DNA from: Alphaproteobacteria bacterium GWF2_58_20
Lineage (GTDB): Bacteria > Pseudomonadota > Alphaproteobacteria > UBA1247
Assembly (NCBI GenBank): GCA_001768735.1
Contig: MEMB01000006.1
Span: 124,001-188,000, forward strand
Length of the DNA stretch: 64,000 bases
Direction: 5' to 3'
The notes beneath the pieces are model-generated. The model was not told where the DNA came from and did not search any database. It saw nothing but the letters and a program-made list of their open reading frames with translations. Shown in pieces: positions 1 through 6,102 of the stretch. The position numbers were made by a program, and so were the translations under genes. The stretch's first letter is position 1. Every line of letters begins with the position of its first letter.

Positions 1-120
1 AAGGGATTCGGTGGCGGGCGGCAGGTTGAGGAAAGGCTCTTTTTGCCGTGCGGGTTTTGGGAAGTGAAGGATTGTCATTCGCTCAGGATGCATGGATTGC
101 AGGAAGGTGGCAAGACCCTC

Positions 121-149
121 TTGCACAAAAAGAAAGATCGCATTATGGT
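121..149 (+). promoter_or_regulatory. Sigma70-type promoter of tRNA-Thr
   Basis: A -35 box TTGCAC (121-126) lies 17 bp from a -10 box TATGGT (144-149), and the tRNA 5' end follows 12 bp later. The stretch after the -10 box is GC-rich (GCCCGCGCCGT), as in the discriminators of stringently controlled stable-RNA promoters. The first 120 bp of the window hold no recognisable gene. The promoter lies outside the integrated element, so it belongs to the original chromosome. Confidence 0.6.
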
Positions 150-160
150 GCCCGCGCCGT

Positions 161-235
<75 letters not shown>

Positions 236-243
236 TTTATTTC

Positions 244-280
244 AAGGGGTTAGGCCTAAAAGCCCGACCCCTTTGTTTTT
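244..280 (+). terminator. Terminator of tRNA-Thr, supplied by the element
   Basis: Stem AAGGGGT (244-250) pairs with ACCCCTT (267-273), followed by TGTTTTT. The arrangement mirrors the original chromosomal terminator now found after attR (6017-6050), so the element carries its own replacement terminator behind the tRNA end. Confidence 0.7.
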
Positions 281-281
281 C

Positions 282-303
282 CCGGGGAAGCACTGGGGAA
301 GCA
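282..303. repeat. 22-bp direct repeat, left copy (possible integrase arm site)
   Basis: Bases 282-303 are identical to 5811-5832. Each copy contains an internal near-repeat (GGGGAAGCA, then C or nothing, then GGGGAAGCA-like). One copy lies 47 bp inside attL and the other about 130 bp inside attR, next to the integrase start. This placement fits arm-type integrase or excisionase binding sites; the function is inferred. Confidence 0.6.
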
Positions 304-392
304 GTAGCGGGCGGGTTTTCCCCGCCCCTGATTCGTCCTCCTTTCGATCCATAAATACGATGATTAAGCCCCTGTAAGTTCAAAAGAAGCCG

Positions 393-1481
393 CTAGGCGG
401 TCTTCGGTTCGTGATAGAGGGGTGTTCCCCTAGCCCAATCCGGTACATCCATCCAGCGACCGTCCAAAACCCTTTTTACGGCCATAACATCGGAGCTTTG
501 GCGCTCGCGTGGTTTTGTAGCGGCGATATCCACGCCAAATTCAAAAAGAGCCTTGCGATGTCGATACCATGTGCGGCGAGACATAAGCTCCATCAAATCT
601 TCGCCGTTTTCCCAATGGCGGTATGTGCCGCGAAGCCATTTAGGGATTTTTGCTTCATCCACGCTCGACAGGCGCACGTTTTCCGAGAGATTGATTTTTT
701 CCATCTGGATATCCAGAAGCTGGTTCACAGTTTCCAAATTCCACGCCAAAAGATGATGTTTTCCGAGCCTTTTTAGCTCCATCCCACGATAAACGGCCTC
801 AAACCTGACAGCAGCATCACAATATGCCAGCAGCTCCGGTTTCACGAGGCAATTAGCCGATTTCCCAGCGTGATATTCATACTCCGGTCCTTTGGCATAG
901 ACCTTCAAAGCCGAGCGCCTGGACTCCTTGCCATAATAGGCGGTTCCCCCGGTTACGGAGGCTCGCCCCCTATATTTCATCACGCCGGAATCAACAAGGG
1001 TTCGGACGAAGGAAAGGGCATCAGAACGGCTTGGAAGTAGCAGCATTCGAGTGCAATCCACCCGCGAAAGCTGAAGGTTGCAAACCCATTCCCCCGAAAC
1101 GCCCATAGGGGCAGGAAGTTCATGCGCCCGCACTAACCACCCATCATCCCTATTATGGAGATCATCCCGATTAAAGACCCCCTCAAGGCCGGGAATGTGA
1201 TCTTGAATCTTCAAAAGACAATCTGCAATCAGGCCGTGTAGGTCATCCGACCCGAAAAGATTATGGCCTTGCAAGAATTTTATCGGACAGCCGGAGAAAT
1301 CGAGATAGCCACCATAAACACGGACGGAAACTCGAGCATCATACGATCCCGTAACGCTTTGCCAGCGAAGACATTCTTTTTCGACAACCCCATCACAATC
1401 CGAAAATGTCGCACGACCGCAGAAAATGATATGATCGAAGCCAAGGGGAAGCCGAAGCCGGAATGATGCCCAATCTATCAT
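393..1481 (-). CDS. Phage/plasmid replication initiator, II/X family (RstA/gpII-like)
   Basis: A 362-residue protein starting MIDWASFRLRLPL, the N-terminal signature of II/X-family initiators (filamentous phage gene II protein, CTX-phage RstA). These nick one strand of the replicative form and start rolling-circle replication. A helical, basic C-terminal part (residues 250-340) follows the expected core. The start has an AGGA-type ribosome site a few bases upstream. It reads away from the stem-loop region at 1634-1726, which would be its natural target. It is the gene that ties the element to filamentous phages. Family assignment is from remembered sequence character; catalytic tyrosines were not assigned. 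Confidence 0.8.
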   Translation of the reverse strand: MIDWASFRLRLPLGFDHIIFCGRATFSDCDGVVEKECLRWQSVTGSYDARVSVRVYGGYLDFSGCPIKFLQGHNLFGSDDLHGLIADCLLKIQDHIPGLEGVFNRDDLHNRDDGWLVRAHELPAPMGVSGEWVCNLQLSRVDCTRMLLLPSRSDALSFVRTLVDSGVMKYRGRASVTGGTAYYGKESRRSALKVYAKGPEYEYHAGKSANCLVKPELLAYCDAAVRFEAVYRGMELKRLGKHHLLAWNLETVNQLLDIQMEKINLSENVRLSSVDEAKIPKWLRGTYRHWENGEDLMELMSRRTWYRHRKALFEFGVDIAATKPRERQSSDVMAVKRVLDGRWMDVPDWARGTPLYHEPKTA

Positions 1482-1633
1482 ATTTCCTGCTGCTTCCTGA
1501 AGTTTTTCGGATATCCAAAAAAACCACCTGATCGAGGCAACGTAAGAGCTGAAGGCAGGAATAAGTCAGAAACACCATATTTCATGCGAGTTTCAGAACA
1601 AGAAAGGCTATCGTTGGCCGTGACACCGTGGCA

Positions 1634-1726
1634 GAGATGTGCAGTATTACTAAACCGCACATCTTCATGGAACCCCACCGCCACCCCGCTAATCCTTCGG
1701 CGCGGGGCCCCAGCGGGTGGGGTTCC
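1634..1726. other. Tandem stem-loops, candidate rolling-circle origin
   Basis: The gap between rep and the HTH gene (1482-1742) holds two hairpins. The first pairs AGATGTGC (1635-1642) with GCACATCT (1657-1664) around a 14-base loop AGTATTACTAAACC; C1642 plus the loop gives CAGTATTAC, which fits the NANTATTAC nick-site pattern of CRESS-DNA viruses. The second pairs GGAACCCCACC (1669-1679) with GGTGGGGTTCC (1716-1726), with an inner CCCCGC/GCGGGG pair (1684-1689/1702-1707). Strong tandem hairpins beside a rolling-circle initiator suggest a double- or single-strand origin. A 98-codon frame across this region is not credible as a gene. Confidence 0.55.
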
Positions 1727-1742
1727 ATTTCTTGTGTAGAGT

Positions 1743-1970
1743 TTATTTTTTTGCATGGGGAGCCTCCACAACACGGAGATGGTCTGCCCAGGCGATAAGG
1801 TCAGAGCGCTGATAACGGATAGCGCGCCCGCTCATCTTAATAAACGGAGGCCCCTCCTTCCGGTATCGCCAAGCTTGTAGGGTGCGAATGGAAAGCCCTA
1901 AAAGCTGTGCAGCCTCTTTTTCCGTGAGGAGAGATAGAAGGTAATCGCTTTGTGTATGTGTTCCAGGCAT
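1743..1970 (-). CDS. Small HTH DNA-binding protein (excisionase/AlpA-like)
   Basis: Starting at ATG 1970, which has GGAG six bases upstream, the product is 75 residues. It has a MerR-type winged-helix fold signature: LTEKEAAQLLGLSIRTLQAWR, then a basic wing with GPPFIKMSGRAIRYQRSDL and a tryptophan. Such proteins act as excisionases or as activators of integrase or rep genes in integrative elements. A longer frame to 2078 exists but would run through the operator-like repeats. The gene is divergent from the cargo, so it may control both. Its ribosome site lies in a hairpin (1977-2004). Confidence 0.8.
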   Translation of the reverse strand: MPGTHTQSDYLLSLLTEKEAAQLLGLSIRTLQAWRYRKEGPPFIKMSGRAIRYQRSDLIAWADHLRVVEAPHAKK

Positions 1971-2004
1971 AAAAAACTCCTTGATTTTTGTTGAAACCAA
2001 GGAG
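1971..2004 (-). promoter_or_regulatory. Hairpin hiding the HTH gene's ribosome site, followed by U6
   Basis: On the minus strand, CTCCTTG pairs with CAAGGAG (2004-1998 and 1983-1977) around a 14-base loop, and CAAGGAG is directly followed by TTTTTT and the ATG. The GGAG of the stem is the gene's Shine-Dalgarno sequence. The structure could act as an attenuator or as a translational lock on the HTH protein. Confidence 0.5.
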
Positions 2005-2024
2005 CTAAATTGTCCATCAAGCGA

Positions 2025-2063
2025 CCAATAAATAGGTCCAATAAATGGGTGGGAATTTATTGG
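2025..2063. promoter_or_regulatory. Three CCAATAAAT boxes between HTH gene and cargo
   Basis: CCAATAAAT occurs at 2025-2033 and 2038-2046 in direct orientation (13 bp apart) and as ATTTATTGG at 2055-2063 inverted. They sit in the divergent control region 1971-2095. Direct and inverted boxes of this type are the usual binding sites of small excisionase-like or repressor proteins, so the neighbouring HTH protein is the likely ligand. The cargo start at 2096 follows with only AAAGG as ribosome site. Confidence 0.5.
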
Positions 2064-2095
2064 GTTAGAAACTCGCATTCTTCAAAGGCTAACAC

Positions 2096-3205
2096 ATGAA
2101 AAAAACAAGCACTAAACGCAAACGCTTTCTAGACCTTAGATCACAAAGAATCCCTCAGCAAAAAAAACTCCGAAAAGATTTATTAAAACGACGCAAATGT
2201 GCCCATCATAGTGCTACTAAACACAATCAAGGTCGTTTTATAACTCTTCATGCGCCGGAAAATTTCGATATCCTTGAAAACCATGATGAAGTCATCGATT
2301 TTATTAAACGTATAGATCTAGAAGCCGATTTAAAAAACAAGAAGACATATATTGATCTCACAAATATCAGTCGCTTAACGCCTGTATCTGCATTAGTTTT
2401 AGCGGCTAGCATAGATAAATGGAGAAACATTACAAATATCAATAAGCTGACTGCAAAGAACGTAGGTCAATGGAACAAATCCGTATTAAAATCTTTTCAC
2501 GATCTAGGTTTCTTTGAAATTTTAAATACAAACAACCATCAATCAATTGAATCTGCCTTAGATGGAATCCCTTCTGAATTTGAAGATCGAACTTTTTTAA
2601 AAATGATGAACGGTCAACTTGTTGATGGTAGCAATCCAAATACATTAATCGCCATTATTCATGCTATGGTAGGAGAGAATTATAAACCTCTGCTTTACAG
2701 ACCAATAATAGAAGCAATGGGAAATGCAGTTGAGCATGCCTATAGCCGTACATACGATAAAAGATTGCCAAAATGGTGGATGACAGGGCATTATGATAAG
2801 GGGAAGCATATTCTTTCTATTATGCTTTTAGACTTTGGTGTTGGCATCCCAAAAAAATTCAAGCGAGACCAGGTCGCAAAAACATTTTTATCATCCATTT
2901 GGGCTACATTAATTACAAAAGATTCCAGCTTAATAGAAAAAGCTGTTCATTTTAGAAAGATCTTAAAGGAATCTCCGATACCGGATAGATCCGGTCGAAA
3001 TTGGGGGTTGTGGGATATGGCAGAAGTTGCCACGATTTCTCCTGGGGGGAAATTAACTATTTTAAGCGGAAAAGGCCTTTATAATAGGGAGGGAGAAAAT
3101 TATAATTCAAAGGAATATCGGACCCCCTTTGGAGGGACATTGATCGAATGGACGTTGGATGTTCAGTCTCACGAAGTAGGAGAGGCCTGTAATGGACAAG
3201 GTTAA
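2096..3205 (+). CDS. STAS/HATPase-like ATP-binding protein
   Basis: The product has 369 residues. The N-terminus is very basic (residues 1-45). Residues 50-145 look like a STAS-type fold (IDLTNISRLTPVSALVLAASI, then a helix ending FHDLGFFEIL). Residues 200-360 are a GHKL-type ATPase: N box EAMGNAVEHAY with N210, G1 box LDFGVGIP (D246, G248, G250), a GLWDMAE stretch and a final GGTLIEW strand. No phospho-acceptor histidine domain is seen, so this is like an anti-sigma or switch kinase rather than a sensor kinase. It overlaps the next gene by 14 bp and is AT-rich against its surroundings. Likely an ATP-dependent partner of the DUF4325 protein; the biological role is not known to me. Confidence 0.75.
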   Translation: MKKTSTKRKRFLDLRSQRIPQQKKLRKDLLKRRKCAHHSATKHNQGRFITLHAPENFDILENHDEVIDFIKRIDLEADLKNKKTYIDLTNISRLTPVSALVLAASIDKWRNITNINKLTAKNVGQWNKSVLKSFHDLGFFEILNTNNHQSIESALDGIPSEFEDRTFLKMMNGQLVDGSNPNTLIAIIHAMVGENYKPLLYRPIIEAMGNAVEHAYSRTYDKRLPKWWMTGHYDKGKHILSIMLLDFGVGIPKKFKRDQVAKTFLSSIWATLITKDSSLIEKAVHFRKILKESPIPDRSGRNWGLWDMAEVATISPGGKLTILSGKGLYNREGENYNSKEYRTPFGGTLIEWTLDVQSHEVGEACNGQG

Positions 3206-3521
3206 AGAAATTAAGATTGCAGATGATTTTTCTAAAGATCCTGGTCCCCGGTTTATTGAATTAGGCCCCTTTAGTGGTGAAATGTTTCGAGATACGCTGC
3301 TAGTGCCAGCGCTAAAGGGACATGATAAGGTTATCGTTGATTTGCAAACTAAAATAAATTCTTATGGATCTTCTTTTTTAGAAGAAGCCTTCGGAGGCTT
3401 GATCCGCAACAAGTTAATTTCAATAGATGAGCTAAGGAGTAAACTCAGCATAAAAGCTGATAAATCGTCGTATGGTGATGAGATATGGAAGTTCATTGAT
3501 GACGCTGTTAGGAACCTATAA
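3192..3521 (+). CDS. STAS-like domain protein (DUF4325)
   Basis: A 109-residue protein that matches the DUF4325 STAS-like pattern: IKIADDFSKDPGPRF, then GPFSGEMFRDTLLVPAL (about 25-41), a VIVDL strand and the YGSSFLEEAFGGLIR helix (about 58-72). STAS domains typically bind a switch-kinase HATPase, and the preceding gene encodes just such a protein. The two genes overlap by 14 bp and the next gene starts on this gene's stop, so the three are translationally coupled. It is a strong family match; function in this setting is unknown. Confidence 0.85.
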   Translation: MDKVKEIKIADDFSKDPGPRFIELGPFSGEMFRDTLLVPALKGHDKVIVDLQTKINSYGSSFLEEAFGGLIRNKLISIDELRSKLSIKADKSSYGDEIWKFIDDAVRNL

Positions 3522-3934
3522 TGTCTGTAGGTGATGTATTAAAAGACGTCCTGATCTATATATCGGGTATATTGTCAACTGTTATCGTTCAGAGGTGTAG
3601 CCGCCTTAACAACGATCGCAACGATCTATGCAATCAGATCCATAACGTTGGAAAGACTGCTGTGGAGTTTTGGAATACTACCGGCAAAGGTTCCTCTTCT
3701 TTTATAAGCGGTTTAACCCATGAACTAAAAAATATAGATTGTTTAATAATGGAAATAATAGACAGGATAAAATTTATGAAGTCTGAGTTAAAATCATCAA
3801 TTAAAAATTGTAATATTAATTTACGTACCTTATCTACCTTAGATATAGAAACTAAGTCCGAGTGTAATCCAGAAAGGTCCCAAAAAATTTCTGATACTTC
3901 CCAAGAGCTTATTAGACTTTTAAAAAAAATTTAG
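3521..3934 (+). CDS. Small membrane-anchored helical protein
   Basis: A 137-residue protein with one N-terminal hydrophobic segment (about residues 6-24, VLIYISGILSTVIV) followed by a charged, mostly helical cytoplasmic or periplasmic part. I recognise no family. It starts on the last base of the DUF4325 gene (TAATG overlap) and ends 8 bp from the convergent gene, so it is the third member of the cargo operon. In defence-like modules a membrane protein of this size is often the effector; that is only analogy. Codon and base use match the two genes before it. Confidence 0.65.
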   Translation: MSVGDVLKDVLIYISGILSTVIVQRCSRLNNDRNDLCNQIHNVGKTAVEFWNTTGKGSSSFISGLTHELKNIDCLIMEIIDRIKFMKSELKSSIKNCNINLRTLSTLDIETKSECNPERSQKISDTSQELIRLLKKI

Positions 3935-3942
3935 CTTTCCTA

Positions 3943-4629
3943 TCAAGGATTTCGTCTGCACTCTTCTTTCGATATCAAAACCCGTCGCACAAAGCATTTC
4001 CGCAGCGTCTCATTGTGAGCATTGCGAAGATTGGCGGCGTATTCATCCAGATAGCTGGCGGCGCGTTCCCGGATAAGAGGATAGTCCTTTGGCCTGGGCG
4101 GATTGCTGATTTTGCGTTCGTGCAGCAAATACTCTGCTGCCTGGACAAGATACTCCGCATAGGAGGGGCGTCCAGCGCTGCGGCGGGTAAGTTCTGGCTC
4201 TTCCTCTTCTGATTTTGGGGTGGAGGCAGCGCCTTCTTCCAAGTCCTGGTTGTAGACCAGGCGCAATCCTTCCATCTTGAGGGTGCCGAGTGTCAGTGTT
4301 CCGTTTACCCAATCCAGCTTTCCTTCAAACAGGGCGTCTGACGGCACCAGTTGTGGTTGCTCGCCAAGATGACGGGGCGAGGCATAACCTACGGCACTCA
4401 ATCCCCCATAGCTGACGGCCCGCCCGGCTTCCCGGCCCCATTTCTTGTAAAACTTTCGCAGGCAATGGTCTTTGAAGAAAGGAAGCCTGTCCAGCCAGCA
4501 CCCTGCATACCAGTCATTCCAATACGCCTCCAACATTTCCGGTGTGGTGGCGTGTTCCATCCAGATGGAAACACCGTCCACCAGGTTCAACCCCTCCTGA
4601 TAAGCTTTTTCAAGTCTGCTCTCGGTCAT
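3943..4629 (-). CDS. Hypothetical protein coupled to the integrase
   Basis: A 228-residue soluble protein that I do not recognise. It has an aromatic-rich N-terminal part (residues 20-75, several W and Y), a central acidic patch (SEEEEPEL, about 140) and a C-terminal helical segment beginning RPSYAEYLVQAAEYLL. Its ATG overlaps the integrase stop (ATGA), so the two are co-expressed and it may serve integration, excision or immunity of the element. It is GC-rich like the integrase and unlike the AT-rich cargo that faces it. Confidence 0.6.
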   Translation of the reverse strand: MTESRLEKAYQEGLNLVDGVSIWMEHATTPEMLEAYWNDWYAGCWLDRLPFFKDHCLRKFYKKWGREAGRAVSYGGLSAVGYASPRHLGEQPQLVPSDALFEGKLDWVNGTLTLGTLKMEGLRLVYNQDLEEGAASTPKSEEEEPELTRRSAGRPSYAEYLVQAAEYLLHERKISNPPRPKDYPLIRERAASYLDEYAANLRNAHNETLRKCFVRRVLISKEECRRNP

Positions 4630-5783
4630 GCCGGATTTCCTTTTTGGCTAAATTTGTTTCCCATCAGGGCGGTGGCTTGGCGGAGTGGGGCATCCGCAAG
4701 ATGGGCATAGCGGTGGGTGGTCTGGGACTGGGTATGCCCCAGCAGCTGGCCCACAATAGGCAAGCTCACGCCAGAGGATACCAGATGCGAGGCATAGGTG
4801 TGCCGCAGGTCATGCAGGCGCAGGTTTTTCAGCTTGGTTTCCGTGAGGATTTTATTCCAGAACTTTTTCAGCTCCTGTTGCGGCTTGTCCGTCCCCCGTC
4901 CCGGAAACACAAAAAGCGATGGTTGTGCCTGGTTGGCAATCTGACGCCCATGCAACACTTCCAGCGCAGCGGGAGACAAAGGCACATAATGCGCCTTCTT
5001 CTGCTTGGTGTGGTGGCTTGATTTTATCCAGACCGCCCGTTCCAGGTCAAATTGGTTCCATTCCGCATTCAGGACTTCGGAACGCCGCGCACCCGTCAAA
5101 ATCAAAAAGCGGATGGCAGCTGCGGATGCACTTTCGGAATGCTCCTCCAAAGCGGCCATCAAGATGGCAAGCTCCTTGTCATCCAGCCAGCGTTCCCGCT
5201 TTTCCTCCTGGTATTTGGGCACTCCCCGCACCGGGTTATCCGCGCGCCATCCCCATGCAACGGCCAGGCTGAACATTTTGGAAAGCAGGGCCAGCACCCG
5301 GTTGGCCTGATAAGGGGTATCCTGAAGGCTGATATGGAGCTTCTCGATATCGCGCCGGGAAACATCCGCTACCTTGATTTTGCCCAGCGCTGGACGGATA
5401 TGCAGTTCCAGCATGGCTTCATCGGCCTTGCGGGAGCGTTCCCTCTTGTTGGGCATGGCATGGCGTTCGATATAATCCGCTGCGAGCATATCCACCGTAG
5501 GAGCGTTGCGCTTGGATTGGCGCACCTCGGCAGGGTCATGTCCCCGCTCAATGTCTCCAAGCAGTTCCCTGGCCCTTTTACGGGCTGTATCGGGCACCAT
5601 TACGCTACAAGGAGCAATCGTATAGCTCCGGGAGCGTCCGTGAACGCGATAGCGCAGGACATAGCTCTTGGCTCCGGAGGGTTTGATGCGCACCCCGAAC
5701 CGGGGAAGTTCGTCATCAAAAATAATCTGGTCCTTGGGGGAAGCGGTGGTAGCCTCGATAAGTTTTTTTGTAAGCTTGGCCAT
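4626..5783 (-). CDS. int: Tyrosine-type site-specific integrase
   Basis: A 385-residue P4-type recombinase when started at ATG 5783 (MAKLTKKL); an upstream in-frame start at 5867 would run through the 22-bp repeat. Residues 1-90 form the N-terminal DUF4102-like arm-binding domain (ELPRFGVRIKPSGAKSYV), 95-190 the SAM-like core-binding domain and 200-370 the catalytic domain. Catalytic residues visible: R233 (TGAR), K260 region, H324 and R327 (HDLRH), H350 (LLGH) and Y359 (HRYAH). It lies next to attR and is the enzyme expected to use the 47-bp tRNA-Thr site. Confidence 0.95.
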   Translation of the reverse strand: MAKLTKKLIEATTASPKDQIIFDDELPRFGVRIKPSGAKSYVLRYRVHGRSRSYTIAPCSVMVPDTARKRARELLGDIERGHDPAEVRQSKRNAPTVDMLAADYIERHAMPNKRERSRKADEAMLELHIRPALGKIKVADVSRRDIEKLHISLQDTPYQANRVLALLSKMFSLAVAWGWRADNPVRGVPKYQEEKRERWLDDKELAILMAALEEHSESASAAAIRFLILTGARRSEVLNAEWNQFDLERAVWIKSSHHTKQKKAHYVPLSPAALEVLHGRQIANQAQPSLFVFPGRGTDKPQQELKKFWNKILTETKLKNLRLHDLRHTYASHLVSSGVSLPIVGQLLGHTQSQTTHRYAHLADAPLRQATALMGNKFSQKGNPA

Positions 5784-5810
5784 AGGGTTTCCGATACCAT
5801 CAAATCGCTT

Positions 5811-5832
5811 CCGGGGAAGCACTGGGGAAGCA
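5811..5832. repeat. 22-bp direct repeat, right copy (possible integrase arm site)
   Basis: Identical to 282-303. It lies 28 bp upstream of the integrase start. The stretch from here to attR (5833-5961) contains no gene; it is AT-rich and has a 7-bp palindrome TATATCA-A-TGATATA at 5899-5913 that could be an operator or an integrase-related site. Confidence 0.6.
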
Positions 5833-5961
5833 GGAGAAATCGAAAACCTAGGTATCAGGTCGCGCATAATTCGTAAAGCGCAATCGTAAAAATAACGCTA
5901 TATCAATGATATATAGAAAATCAGCGTAAAAAATCGAAAACGGCAAAAATGGACGGAGAAC

Positions 5962-6008
5962 GATTCGTAATCAGTAGGTCCGCGGTTCAATTCCGCGCTG
6001 CGGCACCA
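5962..6008 (+). repeat. attR: displaced 3' fragment of tRNA-Thr
   Basis: An exact copy of 189-235 without the 5' part of a tRNA, so it is not a functional tRNA. It marks the right end of the element and is followed by the orphaned original tRNA terminator. Confidence 0.93.
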
Positions 6009-6016
6009 GTTTTTTC

Positions 6017-6050
6017 AAGGGGTTGGGTGAAATATCCAACCCCTTTATTT
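6017..6050 (+). terminator. Original tRNA-Thr terminator, now behind attR
   Basis: Stem AAGGGGTTGG (6017-6026) pairs with CCAACCCCTT (6036-6045), loop of nine bases, then TATTTTT. Before insertion it would have directly followed the tRNA. A further GC hairpin (6072-6088) before the RCC1 gene's stop may end that gene's transcript. Confidence 0.75.
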
Positions 6051-6102
6051 TTGCCGGGGAAACATTGTATCCCCGGCTTTTCGCCGGGCTTTCGGCAGGC
6101 CC

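Noticed and set aside
1478..1774. 98-codon minus-strand frame between rep and the HTH gene
   Set aside because: It overlaps the HTH gene's end and runs through both hairpins; its sequence has no protein-like character.
5962..6008. Possible second tRNA-Thr
   Set aside because: Only the 3' 47 bases are present; no D arm or 5' acceptor strand.
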